From an uncultured Prevotellaceae bacterium (lineage in GTDB: Bacteria; Bacteroidota; Bacteroidia; Bacteroidales; Muribaculaceae), in the NCBI GenBank assembly GCA_947306175.1, contig CAMZFV010000016.1, positions 1 through 60,544 on the forward strand: 60,544 bases of DNA, given 5' to 3'. Positions 1 to 7,856 of this stretch are shown here, piece by piece; position 1 is the first letter of the stretch; every line of letters begins with the position of its first letter. The notes under the pieces are model-generated. The model ran no database searches and had not been told where the DNA came from. It was given only the letters and a program-made list of their open reading frames with translations. The position numbers and the translations under genes were made by a program.

Positions 1-1369
1 CCTCAGTCGCCAGCCCATTCTGCTGCGCAACACTGATCATCGCATCATACGCCGCACTCACAGCCGCCTTCTCACGCTCCAAATTCCGCTCCAACCCGGC
101 CAAACCCACCGGGTCCGACGTCATCTCAGCAACCTTCTGCTGAATAGCAACTAAAGATTTTAATTGCTGTTGTTTCAACTTTCTAATTTCTTTATCAGAG
201 TTTTTTAGTAACTCAATTCGTTTAGTTTCAGATAATTGTTCAGAAGATTGTACAATAATTCGATAATTTTCAGCAGCCCTTAATAAATCATTATTATGCT
301 GTAATTCATTTTGAAGCAAAAGAATGTTAGTTTGTTCCTGCAACTTAATGTCTTCAGATAAATGCTTTTCTAAACTAAGACTAAGATTATCATAGAAAGC
401 ATTCACGGCATCAGTCGAATCTTGATACATCGATGAATACATTGAAGCAAAAGCATCGCTCAATTTATCCTTATAATCGGCAATCAATTTCAATGATTTA
501 GATAATTCTTCAAGAATTTGATAGTTTTGAGTCAAACTCAAATTCTCATGATTGCGCAATTCTAACAATCGATTATAGACATCGGACTGATAACGAATCA
601 ACTCCTCATATTTCTTGATTTCAAATTCTGCTTTATCAATATTCGATTTATCAATATTTAAATAAGCATCATTAATGTTATGTGAAATTGTTTCCTCATG
701 AATGGCATGCTTTTTTACAAACTTTCCACTTTTTGTGAAAATATCACGTTCAGTTAAACCAGATAATAAATTTGATGCTTTTTGAACTTGATATAAAGCA
801 TTATTCAAGCCAAATAAATCATTTTCTTTAGTATAATTAGTAACAAGTTTTTGCCAATAGTTCAAACTAGCATAAACTTCACCGACAATATTTTTATTGG
901 ACTTTAAATTATCAAAAAAATCTTTTACTCTAGTGAAAAAACCTTTTGATGTTTCATCAAGATTCGAAATCTCATCCTCTACACTGAATAAATCACTAAT
1001 AGCAACAGCATTATCATTAGATAATTCTGCAATACTCAATCCAAGCGAAGACACAATATCTTCAACACGCTCAAATTGTGGTATTGCAACATGCAACTCA
1101 TCAATCAAATGATAGAAACTCTCATATTCCGCATTGTCAAGGCCAAATGTCAAATCATGATTTAGACTAAGAACATCAACAAGTTGTGAAAAAGAAGATA
1201 TGGGATAATCAACTTGATTTTGTAAGTGCTTGAAATCGTCTCCAGTAAAATTCAAGACTTGACGCAAATCAGTAAGTTTCTTACCGCTTTTCTCAACACT
1301 TTTAATGAACTCTTGAAGATTAAGCTTCAACGTCCATTCAATATCGTCACTATATATTCTTTTGCCCAT
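1..1369 (-). CDS. Tape-measure-like protein with exchanged N-terminus (partial, runs off the left edge)
   Basis: An open frame of 456 codons starts at the ATG at 1369 and has no stop before the window edge. Its N-terminus (MGKRIYSDDIEWTLKLN) resembles that of the split tape-measure fragment further right (MAKSRLTPDYIEWVLKLN), but the following ~400 residues are AT-rich, helical and unlike it. Near position 150 base composition jumps to the GC-rich phage type, and the last ~50 residues look like ordinary tape-measure coiled coil. I infer that an inserted cassette supplies a new N-terminal part fused in frame to the old C-terminal part. A tape measure sets tail length and helps DNA entry. Whether the hybrid works is unknown. 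Confidence 0.6.
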   Translation of the reverse strand, partial: MGKRIYSDDIEWTLKLNLQEFIKSVEKSGKKLTDLRQVLNFTGDDFKHLQNQVDYPISSFSQLVDVLSLNHDLTFGLDNAEYESFYHLIDELHVAIPQFERVEDIVSSLGLSIAELSNDNAVAISDLFSVEDEISNLDETSKGFFTRVKDFFDNLKSNKNIVGEVYASLNYWQKLVTNYTKENDLFGLNNALYQVQKASNLLSGLTERDIFTKSGKFVKKHAIHEETISHNINDAYLNIDKSNIDKAEFEIKKYEELIRYQSDVYNRLLELRNHENLSLTQNYQILEELSKSLKLIADYKDKLSDAFASMYSSMYQDSTDAVNAFYDNLSLSLEKHLSEDIKLQEQTNILLLQNELQHNNDLLRAAENYRIIVQSSEQLSETKRIELLKNSDKEIRKLKQQQLKSLVAIQQKVAEMTSDPVGLAGLERNLEREKAAVSAAYDAMISVAQQNGLATE

Positions 1370-1429
1370 AATGGGAGCAAAAGTAAACCGCCCCAACGTC
1401 AACATAAAGGACAATGGAGCGGTCTCGAT

Positions 1430-1762
1430 TCATTCTACAACAACTTTCTTTAATTTGATTAGAAAGTCAATGTCACTTTCTAGCATTCTGTCAACCTCGT
1501 CACTGAATCTGAACAAATTCACAACCCTGTCAATCGTGCGCTTGAAATAATCTTTAAGTTCATCATCCAACAATAGTTTCTCCTTTTCGTGAATCGAGAG
1601 AGAATAAAAAAAAGCCATCCGCAAGAATCTAATGTCGTCAAGCAAGTGCCGATGCTCTTTCGGGTAATCATAAAACAGTAAGCGGTCAATTACCCTTCCT
1701 ATTGCCTCGGCATCAAGACCGAAGTAAAGGTACTTCAAATTAAAATCCAAAAAATCCTTCAT
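1430..1762 (-). CDS. Small AT-rich cassette protein, unknown function
   Basis: A 110-residue, charged, mostly helical protein without signal peptide or membrane segment. I do not recognise the family. It lies between a lipoprotein gene and the exchanged tape-measure start, all on one strand and all much more AT-rich than the phage genes around them. Its ATG directly abuts one arm of an 18-bp inverted repeat, so the start codon can be locked in a leader hairpin. A regulated accessory function is an inference from this setting only. Confidence 0.6.
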   Translation of the reverse strand: MKDFLDFNLKYLYFGLDAEAIGRVIDRLLFYDYPKEHRHLLDDIRFLRMAFFYSLSIHEKEKLLLDDELKDYFKRTIDRVVNLFRFSDEVDRMLESDIDFLIKLKKVVVE

Positions 1763-1894
1763 TTTTCACTCAGTTTGGCATGAATAAAAAGCGGCTCGCA
1801 ATGTCATAGTCGCCAAACTGAGTGAAAAAAATTCAACATGACAAAGCAAGCCGTGTTATGTTACACAGTCACTCAGTTTGGCTCGGCAAAGTTA
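1762..1894 (-). ncRNA. Structured leader RNA with three-copy repeat (locus 1)
   Basis: On the minus strand a -7 element TAACTTTG (1894-1887) is followed after 4 nt by copy A (GCCAAACTGAGTGA, 1882-1869). A terminator-like hairpin follows, with arms 1853-1838 and 1807-1792 and a U-run at 1790-1786. Its loop holds copy B (1829-1812), antisense to A. Copy C (1779-1762) is a perfect 18-bp inverted repeat of B and ends at the ATG of the next gene. The same layout recurs at 14.2-14.5 kb with unrelated sequence. No clear -33 box is visible here. Confidence 0.55.
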
Positions 1895-1895
1895 A

Positions 1896-2435
1896 TCAAA
1901 ATTTTGGAGGATTAGGTAATTCTTGATGATTTTTTAGATAATCTCCAATAGATGGTACTGGATCAAAATGTTTTGGAACGATTTGGTCAGCTTTCCGTGG
2001 TTTTTTAGACTTTTCATTACGTTTATACTCTGGATCTTTCAATCCCTGCGACTTATACCACATGCGTCCCCAATAATCATTCTCCAGCCTTCGATGAATA
2101 GATTTAGCTGCTAGTAATGTATCTTGATTGATAGTATCACCCTTTGAATTAATCGTTAAATAATGGTAAGGATATGCTATTTCAAGTTTCTTCGATATTG
2201 GAGCGTTAAGGATATTATAATACTTGAAATCATATTCAGTAATCAGCTTCATGAAAACAAAATAACTGATAGAATCAAGTTCATCTTCATTAGCAGTTAT
2301 ATGGATAGTATCATTAACGCAGTTTCCATCAACCATGTTACTGATGATAATTCGATAATTATCACCAGTTTCTTGCGTGGTATTTTCACATGACAAAAGC
2401 AAGAAAGCAATTAATATAAGAAAGAAATAACGCAT
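1896..2435 (-). CDS. Small lipoprotein of the inserted cassette
   Basis: A 179-residue protein starting MRYFFLILIAFLLLSC, a lipoprotein signal with lipobox LLLSC, so it is probably anchored in a membrane, perhaps the outer one. The rest is polar with a proline-rich C-terminus and no family I know. I chose the ATG at 2435 because a complete promoter ends just upstream of it; a longer frame exists but begins inside the tape-measure fragment. A phage-carried lipoprotein under its own promoter suggests a lysogenic conversion gene, for example superinfection exclusion. That is inference only. Confidence 0.7.
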   Translation of the reverse strand: MRYFFLILIAFLLLSCENTTQETGDNYRIIISNMVDGNCVNDTIHITANEDELDSISYFVFMKLITEYDFKYYNILNAPISKKLEIAYPYHYLTINSKGDTINQDTLLAAKSIHRRLENDYWGRMWYKSQGLKDPEYKRNEKSKKPRKADQIVPKHFDPVPSIGDYLKNHQELPNPPKF

Positions 2436-2436
2436 T

Positions 2437-3219
2437 TCAAGGTGCAAAGATAATAAAAAAATAAGTAGGTAACAAAGTGGCCTTGATCTGGCCTTGACCA
2501 AAACCCAACTTCGCCAGCTCAACCTGCAGGTCCGTCACCTCGCTCGCCGTGTAAGCCGTCGTCGCTCCCAGCCGCCGCGCCTCGTCAGTCAAGCCCGCAA
2601 TACCAGCCTTCGTCGATCCTAGCACACCAGCCAACTTGCTGTTAGCCTTCTCAAACTCAATGATCACATTAACCGACTCCCTAAAGCCGTTCAGCACCAC
2701 ATTCACCAACTGATGGCCAATCCCCATAAAGAAGCCAGTCATAACCGTCTTCAGTTTCGACAGTGAATGAAGGGCACCCGAAAAGCCCCTTGTTGCATCA
2801 GCAGCACGGACATAAGCCCGTTGAGTCTGGTCAATTTCCCGCTGTAATTCCCTGTACCGTTTCGGATTAATCGCCTTCGACGTATTCCTGAACTCATCGT
2901 GTAGGTCTTTCAACTTCTTCTTCAGTTGCGCCGCCGACATCTGGTTTACATCCAGCCGCTTGTCCAGCTCCTTCAGCTTCTCGTTGTTAGTCTTGATCTG
3001 GTCGCCATATTCTTTAACAGACTTGCTCAGGTTCTGCCACTCCTTCGAGCCCTTCTTCCCTTCTGACGCCAGCTTCGTCATCGCCTGACGAGCTGCGTTC
3101 TGCTGGCGAGACAACTCCTTGTTCTCCTCATTCAGCTTGTGCATCTCACGGGCAGCCTGGTCAGCGTTCAGCTTCAGCACCCACTCGATATAATCCGGTG
3201 TCAATCTGGATTTTGCCAT
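2437..3219 (-). pseudogene. Tail tape-measure protein, 5' fragment
   Basis: This frame encodes about 250 residues of a typical siphovirus tape measure: a charged N-terminal coiled coil, then a hydrophobic segment (about residues 155-180) and a conserved-looking stretch TDEARRLGATTAYTASEV. The frame leaves phage sequence near 2480 and stops within about 15 codons of AT-rich foreign DNA, just ahead of the lipoprotein start. Normal tape measures are many hundreds of residues long, so this is the 5' end of a gene split by insertion. The rest of the gene appears to resume at about position 150 and to continue leftwards. Confidence 0.75.
2445..2476 (-). promoter_or_regulatory. Promoter of the cassette lipoprotein
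   Basis: -7 TATCTTTG (2452-2445) and -33 TTTG (2476-2473) are separated by exactly 20 bp, a full Bacteroidetes consensus. The start codon follows 9 nt after the -7 box. The promoter lies at the junction between the insert and the tape-measure gene. Confidence 0.75.
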
Positions 3220-3314
3220 ATAATCACGTTTTTAGGGCAAAATTACACCAGAACCTATTCAAGTAAAAGGACTAAAAAACAAGACCCTCAACGAGAGCCT
3301 TGCCTTTTATTGTA

Positions 3315-3674
3315 TTAGTTTATGTTGAAGTCGGGGCAACCTATATTTTCATCCCTTCGCACAGGTTCCAAAAGATCATCAGGAAGATCTACACCCTTAT
3401 ATTTCTTGTCCAGTTCCTCGTACAATTCACGACGACGTTGCTCTTTCTCTCGCCTGATCTCCTCTGCCATCCTGACAGCCTCACGACCCTTGGGATGATA
3501 CAGATAGTACCTGATTAAAATGGTAAACAGGATGATACCGATGCCTAACAGAACTAGGAAAGCAACTATATAGTCTCGGGCAGGAGACAAACATTCACAT
3601 ACAATAAAGAACGAAACGAACCAGACTACAAAAATAGCCCAAATTATCTCAATATAATTGTAGATCCATTTCAT
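3315..3674 (-). CDS. Small phage membrane protein
   Basis: A 119-residue protein with two hydrophobic segments (about residues 8-28 and 36-56), then a strongly charged helix rich in Arg and Glu and a soluble tail. It lies between the tape-measure gene and an Xre-type regulator. Position and topology would fit a holin-like or tail-associated membrane protein, but nothing in the sequence decides this and I do not recognise the family. Confidence 0.6.
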   Translation of the reverse strand: MKWIYNYIEIIWAIFVVWFVSFFIVCECLSPARDYIVAFLVLLGIGIILFTILIRYYLYHPKGREAVRMAEEIRREKEQRRRELYEELDKKYKGVDLPDDLLEPVRRDENIGCPDFNIN

Positions 3675-3721
3675 CGTTCCGTCTCCTTTCTATCTTTTAG
3701 ACTCCCAAAACCCCGTTTCGT

Positions 3722-3994
3722 TTACTTCAGCTCCACCGTCACCGGCTTCCCGCAATGCGGACACACCACCGTCGCGCTACCGTCACCTTCATCCTTGAAA
3801 AAGTCGCCCACCTGGCAACCGATGATTTCAGCAATATCCTTCAGTGTATTTACTGTTGGATTTCCCGTGATGGCAAGATACAAGCTCTGGCGGCTGATGC
3901 CAGGCTGTCCGGTTCTTGAATTAGGCATCAATGCCGCTACTTGTTCCAGGGTGAAACCACGGTCCTTTATAATCTGCTTAACGTCCATTGTCAT
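3722..3994 (-). CDS. Xre-family regulator with C-terminal zinc ribbon (copy 1)
   Basis: A 90-residue DNA-binding protein: an Xre helix-turn-helix (about residues 4-65, with GISRQSLYLAITGNPTVNTL) followed by a short C-terminal CPHCGKPVTVELK. That tail has only one CxxC pair, so zinc binding would need a dimer. The same tail (CPHCGKAITVELK) ends the protein at 23581-23838. The ATG at 3994 is chosen because a full promoter lies 18 nt upstream. A small RNA is transcribed divergently, as in the second copy. The likely role is regulation of itself or of the neighbouring RNA. Confidence 0.8.
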   Translation of the reverse strand: MTMDVKQIIKDRGFTLEQVAALMPNSRTGQPGISRQSLYLAITGNPTVNTLKDIAEIIGCQVGDFFKDEGDGSATVVCPHCGKPVTVELK

Positions 3995-4011
3995 GTTATA
4001 TTTTAACGATG

Positions 4012-4043
4012 CAAAGATACAACTTTTTCCCAATTATCGCAAA
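4012..4043 (-). promoter_or_regulatory. Promoter of Xre/zinc-ribbon gene 1
   Basis: -7 TATCTTTG (4019-4012) and -33 TTTG (4043-4040), spacing 20 bp, both on the minus strand. Confidence 0.75.
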
Positions 4044-4137
4044 ATGTTAGTTCATATATTTACATATATCTAAATAATAACATATTTTAATATTACGGGC
4101 ACTTATTAGTTAATGTTATGTTAAAACTTGACAAATA

Positions 4138-4292
4138 TTTGTTTTGTGTAAAGTTTTGCCTTTACCTTTGAATCGCTTACCAACAACAAGTCATCGCGCA
4201 AGCGCCAATTTTTCGGAGGCAGTCAAAGCCCAGTTCCGTTGCTACGAAAAAGCCGAAGCCCATCTCACCCGGGCCCCGGCTTTTTTGTTTAA
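4138..4292 (+). ncRNA. Candidate small RNA divergent from Xre gene 1
   Basis: On the plus strand -33 TTTG (4138-4141) and -7 TACCTTTG (4163-4170), 21 bp apart, precede about 120 nt with no convincing reading frame. A rho-independent terminator follows (arm AAAAAGCCG at 4247-4255, CGGCTTTTTT at about 4277-4286). A 27-nt stretch (4229-4255) including the left terminator arm is identical to 24025-24051, which sits in the same position next to the second Xre/zinc-ribbon gene. The RNA 5' end (CGCTTACCAAC...AGTCATCGC) also resembles the leader RNA at 14.4 kb. Confidence 0.6.
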
Positions 4293-4335
4293 CACCCCGT
4301 CCATGTATTGCAAGCCACGGGCTTGCACCTGGTGA

Positions 4336-4794
4336 CTAATGACTAGTCTTGCACACCTTGTGGCCAGGGTCAATCCATAGAATATTTAGTATGGCACCAT
4401 CACGGATGCCAATAATCCTAAATTTGTTTTCCAGTCGTAATGAAAACACACTGACAATATCTTCATTCTTAATCTTGTTCAGGCGTTTTATTGCTTCTTT
4501 GGTCAATCCGTCAAGCCCCACTGGATGGTTTTGCGATTTACCATTGTCGTGAGTCATTTTCTTGATTTCAAGCCATGTGAGATTCTCATATTTAGCCAAG
4601 CCATTTAAAACCTTCTCAAGGTTGGCCTTCATCGTGGCCATGCCCCAGTCAACACAATCAGCGTCAAACCGGCCAAACCGCCACGACGGCTTCTTTTGGT
4701 CCGGTGATTCCTGTTCCTGGACTGGGATATCACGCTTGCCTCCGTCTCTGGATGTGGCTGCAGTTGGAATTTTGCCTCGTTTATTCTTGCCCAT
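4336..4794 (-). CDS. panT: Putative toxin of Panacea-type toxin-antitoxin module 1
   Basis: A 152-residue protein. After a basic N-terminal tail come WRFGRFDADCVDWG, a helical middle (TWLEIKKMTHDNG), and a C-terminal beta-rich part (VFSLRLENKFRIIGIRDG, then LNILWIDPGHKV) that looks like the core of RelE/HigB-type ribosome-dependent RNases. I start at the ATG at 4794 because it overlaps the end of the Panacea gene by 14 nt, giving antitoxin-toxin translational coupling. Toxin identity follows from the gene order typical of Panacea modules and the RelE-like C-terminus. The fold is inferred by eye only. Confidence 0.65.
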   Translation of the reverse strand: MGKNKRGKIPTAATSRDGGKRDIPVQEQESPDQKKPSWRFGRFDADCVDWGMATMKANLEKVLNGLAKYENLTWLEIKKMTHDNGKSQNHPVGLDGLTKEAIKRLNKIKNEDIVSVFSLRLENKFRIIGIRDGAILNILWIDPGHKVCKTSH

Positions 4795-5431
4795 ACAGCG
4801 AGGAATAGTACTCGGCCATCGCCGCATGAGTAATCACCACATGTCCACGCTCATTAGGCGACAGGCCCTTCCTGGCCTCTTGCCACGGCCTCTCCAGGTG
4901 CGTCTGCTCGATCAGCCACTGCGACGAGCGCGGAGCGTAGGCCTTGAGCACACTGTCAATATCCTCCATTTGCTCCTTCGATAGTCTGTTGGGGTTGCCC
5001 AGGTTCATCATGCTCTCAGTGATCGTGAAAAGCCCCTTGTGGAAATTATACAGCTCGCGGATAACCGGCCCGTTCGCCCATGCCTCGATGTTCTCGCGAA
5101 ACAGTGGCCTTTCGTTCCACACCAGATACCACGCCTGGCAGTAATACAGCAGCTTCTGCAGCTTCATCGTCGTGCACTGCTTGACCTTCGACATGACATA
5201 GCAAGCCACATCGAACACTGACACCACGTCATCAGCGGCAGTCGGAGGCAAGTGACGCACCAACTGTGTTTCTCCTTCATTCAGTTGGTACACTTCAGCA
5301 GGTTTGTCCTCCAGAGTCGTTTCGTTGTTCTCCCAGCTGCTGAACATGGCTTCTTGCACCTTCTGGAATGTAGACGTCTCCGCTTGAGCGGTGCCGCTAT
5401 CAGTAGTGATTATGTCTTCCGTGTTATTCAT
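4781..5431 (-). CDS. panA: Panacea-domain (SocA-like, DUF4065) antitoxin 1
   Basis: 216 residues. The first ~70 are a variable acidic extension. The Panacea domain follows, with its hallmarks MKLQKLLYYCQAWYLV and EAWANGPVIRELYNFHKG, then a helical C-terminus. Panacea proteins are antitoxins that neutralise many unrelated toxins encoded beside them. Here the putative toxin starts inside this gene's last codons, and an uncharacterised gene lies directly upstream, its stop overlapping this start by 8 nt. All three form one operon under a consensus promoter at about 6.1 kb. Confidence 0.85.
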   Translation of the reverse strand: MNNTEDIITTDSGTAQAETSTFQKVQEAMFSSWENNETTLEDKPAEVYQLNEGETQLVRHLPPTAADDVVSVFDVACYVMSKVKQCTTMKLQKLLYYCQAWYLVWNERPLFRENIEAWANGPVIRELYNFHKGLFTITESMMNLGNPNRLSKEQMEDIDSVLKAYAPRSSQWLIEQTHLERPWQEARKGLSPNERGHVVITHAAMAEYYSSLYGQE

Positions 5432-6038
5432 CAGCCTTGAGGTTAAATAGTGCCGTTAATAATTGTACGCATTCCTCCTGCTTGGTCGCAATCAGGGAAT
5501 CATCGTCAATAAGGGTCATGATGGCCAGGCAATCATTCACCGGGTAATTGTAATTGACGTCAAAGCGGTAGCCCTGCTCTCTCTCCATCAAGCGGATGTT
5601 TGTGGAATTGTTGTTGGGATAGTTCAGCGTCCATTTCAATTCCCTTGTGGCAGAAAGCGGTTGCGGACTGAGATTTTCGGGACTCACCTTCTGGAATAAT
5701 TGCCCAAGGTCATCATCGCTGTCAAAGTTGAAATTGATGCCGAATGCGGTCACCGGAGTCTGACCCAACAAGCGCAATATCGCCCTCAACGCCAGCACCG
5801 CATCAATCCTCGCCGACTCGTCACTCGACAGCAGCACAAAATGGAGTCGGCTATCAGACACCGTTATCTCAAAGCTCTTGCCCTTGAACTGAAGGGGACC
5901 CAACGGCATGGATATGCCAATCAGCACTTCCTCGCCATTGAACACATTCTTCTTCACCCATTCTGGATTGAAAACATGGATGTTCCACTTGCCCACAACG
6001 ACCAGGGTCGCTACGTTATTGATGATATTGGTCAACAT
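5424..6038 (-). CDS. First gene of the Panacea operon 1, unknown function
   Basis: 204 residues, soluble, without signal peptide. It opens MLTNIINNVATLVVVGKWNIH and has an HVFNPEWVKKNVF motif, a central beta-rich half and a helical C-terminus. I do not recognise the family. The ATG at 6038 is preferred over an upstream frame that begins in the promoter region. Its end overlaps the Panacea start by 8 nt, so it is translationally coupled to the antitoxin. Panacea modules are usually two-gene, so a third coupled gene is unusual. It might sense the trigger, act as a second effector, or be a fused cargo gene. Confidence 0.7.
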   Translation of the reverse strand: MLTNIINNVATLVVVGKWNIHVFNPEWVKKNVFNGEEVLIGISMPLGPLQFKGKSFEITVSDSRLHFVLLSSDESARIDAVLALRAILRLLGQTPVTAFGINFNFDSDDDLGQLFQKVSPENLSPQPLSATRELKWTLNYPNNNSTNIRLMEREQGYRFDVNYNYPVNDCLAIMTLIDDDSLIATKQEECVQLLTALFNLKADE

Positions 6039-6095
6039 ATGGATTAAAAAGTTAAATAAAACAGGGTGGGCGAGAGGTGGTTTTCTCTTGAACCA

Positions 6096-6127
6096 CAAAA
6101 ATAAGCACCAACAAACAAACACACAAA
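6096..6127 (-). promoter_or_regulatory. Promoter of the three-gene Panacea operon
   Basis: -7 TATTTTTG (6103-6096) and -33 TTTG (6127-6124) with exactly 20 bp between them on the minus strand. Confidence 0.7.
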
Positions 6128-6156
6128 CAAATACTGTTAAAAGTGAAATTTTAATG

Positions 6157-6185
6157 AATCATATTCCATACTCGGGAATATGATT
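6157..6185. promoter_or_regulatory. Inverted repeat, possible operator
   Basis: A perfect 11-bp inverted repeat (AATCATATTCC at 6157-6167, GGAATATGATT at 6175-6185, 7-nt loop) lies 30 bp upstream of the -33 box of the Panacea operon. It has no U-tract, so an operator is likelier than a terminator. Downstream to 6290 I see only a short GC-rich stretch. Confidence 0.45.
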
Positions 6186-6290
6186 ACATAATTCGCCTCA
6201 TTTAACAACACGGCGGCCACGTCCCCACGACGAGACCGCCTCATCATCAACTGTAATAACTAATTCTATATCTATTAACAACTCAATCGT

Positions 6291-6488
6291 CTAGGGATCC
6301 TTGCCCTTGTCGCGACGCAGCTTGATCGCAGTCCAGCCCGTCAGCACCAGCACAACCAGCACAGCAACCGTCAGCGCGCCCAGCAGCACCGCACTCCACG
6401 TGTGGAAATGTAAAAAACTCGTGTACAATTGGGCCGCACCGGCCAACACAATCAGCCAAAACAATGGCCACAACGTTTTCTTTGCCAT
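6291..6488 (-). CDS. Small two-helix phage membrane protein (holin candidate)
   Basis: 65 residues with two hydrophobic helices (about 7-25 and 31-53) and a short basic tail (KLRRDKGKDP). It is transcribed with the tail-completion genes, close to the endolysin. Size, two membrane helices and a charged C-terminus fit a class II holin, which would let the amidase reach the peptidoglycan. No family match is evident, so this remains a topology-based guess. Confidence 0.55.
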   Translation of the reverse strand: MAKKTLWPLFWLIVLAGAAQLYTSFLHFHTWSAVLLGALTVAVLVVLVLTGWTAIKLRRDKGKDP

Positions 6489-6531
6489 AACTCGATCCTC
6501 CTTTTAATTAATATTCAACTTGTCCCGTGGG

Positions 6532-6548
6532 CCGTGGCTCTGCCACGG
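6532..6548. repeat. Intercistronic hairpin repeat, copy 1
   Basis: On the minus strand CCGTGGCAGAGCCACGG (7-bp stem, AGA loop) begins at the base after the stop codon of the gene at 6549-6989. It is one of five copies in the prophage, four of them at gene ends. Confidence 0.8.
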
Positions 6549-6989
6549 TCAAAACAGTGAAACCTTCTCGCCCTTATCATTCTGCAGTGATGCCTGCAGC
6601 TGCTTGCGTTGCTGCTCCATGAAGTCCTGGAACTCGTAGCGGATTCGCCCCCTCACGTCATGGTACAGGATGCCCCAGATCTGGCGGTTATAGATCTGCC
6701 AGTTCCCCTTCCGCTTCATGTCCAGGAAGCGGATGTACAGCGGCACGTTCGTCTGTGCCACCACGCCGCCACCGCTGGGCGTGACCGTGTACGACGGATT
6801 GCTCAGCGCCCGTAGCAGGTTACCCGTCCGCTGACCCAGGCCGCCACCCTTGCGCTGGCGGATCTCCCTGGACGCCCCGCGCTGGTAAGTGCCGCTCTGC
6901 GCGATCATCCGCTGAGCCTCAAAGATGTCGCGTATGCCACGCTCCACCTCCTGCTTGAAAAACTGGATCTTCAGCCCTTCAGTCTCCAT
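6549..6989 (-). CDS. Phage head-tail joining / minor tail protein, gp10-like
   Basis: 146 residues: a helical N-terminus (KQEVERGIRDIFEAQRMI), a basic Arg/Gly-rich middle (GGGLGQRTGNLLRAL) and a beta segment before a C-terminal helix. Pattern, size and place between portal and tape measure resemble HK97 gp10-type tail-completion proteins, which cap the head or tail tube. It starts 2 nt after the stop of the preceding gene (6991-7434), so the two are probably translated together. The assignment rests on position and general pattern. Confidence 0.5.
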   Translation of the reverse strand: METEGLKIQFFKQEVERGIRDIFEAQRMIAQSGTYQRGASREIRQRKGGGLGQRTGNLLRALSNPSYTVTPSGGGVVAQTNVPLYIRFLDMKRKGNWQIYNRQIWGILYHDVRGRIRYEFQDFMEQQRKQLQASLQNDKGEKVSLF

Positions 6990-6990
6990 C

Positions 6991-7434
6991 TCACTCGCTC
7001 CTCAACGTGAACCCCAGGCTCCACCCCGCAAAATCGTTATAGAAACCCGTCTCAGGGATCGTCGACAGCGTCCCTACATCCAGACCCGCCAGCGCCGGGC
7101 AACCGCCAGCCATGTCATCCATCAGCAGTTGCTTCAGCGCCTCCATCACCGGCTGCACGCGCTCCAGCGCCTCAACAGCGCTCCTCCGCTGCCGGTCATA
7201 CTTCGTCATCACAAACACCACACACGTGTTGTCCTCCTGGTAGGCATCAACGCCGGCACCCTTACGCGCCTGCGCGTTGGGCACGATCCAGAACAGCGTC
7301 GCCGTGTCCATCGCAATCTCCTGCAATCGGTGCCCCATCTCGTCGTCCACCGTCACACCCATGCACGACGTGATCACGGGAATGCGATTGGCAACGCTCT
7401 CCCAGTACTCTCTGTATTCCTTCAAGTCAATCAT
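6991..7434 (-). CDS. Phage tail-completion / minor structural protein
   Basis: 147 residues with no signal peptide, mixed alpha/beta, opening MIDLKEYREYWESVANRIPVI. It lies between the amidase and a gp10-like gene in the late operon, where tail terminator or completion proteins are usual. I do not recognise a named family, and the role is inferred from synteny only. Confidence 0.45.
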   Translation of the reverse strand: MIDLKEYREYWESVANRIPVITSCMGVTVDDEMGHRLQEIAMDTATLFWIVPNAQARKGAGVDAYQEDNTCVVFVMTKYDRQRRSAVEALERVQPVMEALKQLLMDDMAGGCPALAGLDVGTLSTIPETGFYNDFAGWSLGFTLRSE

Positions 7435-7445
7435 GATTGTCGCTT

Positions 7446-7856
7446 TTATAGTGATTTATACTCTTCCCTGGCATCAAACGACGGGCACGCCTTCGCCGCA
7501 AAGTCACGGTGACCGTAGATCTTAGCCCCAGGGTAACGCTTCTTCAGCTGGCGCAGCAACTGCAGCAGCGCCTTCTTCTGGGCCTCCGTCCGCGTGTCCT
7601 TCGCCGCCTTCATGTCACGCGTCATCCCGCCCACGTAGCACACCCCCAGGCTGTTGCGGTTGTGACCCGTGCAGTGGGCGCCAATGGCGCTCTCGGGGCG
7701 ACCCGCATGAATCGTGCCGTCCAGGTACACCACATAGTGGTAACCGATATCCTTAAAGCCCCGATGCTTGTGCCACGCACGGATGTCGCCCACAGTCGTC
7801 GGGCGGCCCTCAGGCGTCGCCGAGCAGTGCACAATGATTTCAGTGATCGTTCTCAT
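7446..7856 (-). CDS. N-acetylmuramoyl-L-alanine amidase (phage endolysin)
   Basis: A 136-residue single-domain Amidase_2/PGRP enzyme that cuts the bond between MurNAc and the stem peptide. Zinc ligands are visible at His10 (VHCSAT), His116 (YGHRDF) and Cys124 (KACPSFD), the T7-lysozyme arrangement, with the substrate-side segment GYHYVVYLDGTI at 38-49. There is no signal peptide, so release needs a holin or similar. Its start overlaps the stop of the upstream gene by 4 nt. The length is normal for the family. This is the prophage's clear lysis enzyme. Confidence 0.92.
   Translation of the reverse strand: MRTITEIIVHCSATPEGRPTTVGDIRAWHKHRGFKDIGYHYVVYLDGTIHAGRPESAIGAHCTGHNRNSLGVCYVGGMTRDMKAAKDTRTEAQKKALLQLLRQLKKRYPGAKIYGHRDFAAKACPSFDAREEYKSL

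Noticed and set aside
1762..1894. Type III toxin-antitoxin (tandem RNA repeats, terminator, toxin gene)
   Set aside because: A terminator followed by a small gene is suggestive, but there are no tandem pseudoknot repeats and the repeat before the gene is an antisense partner.
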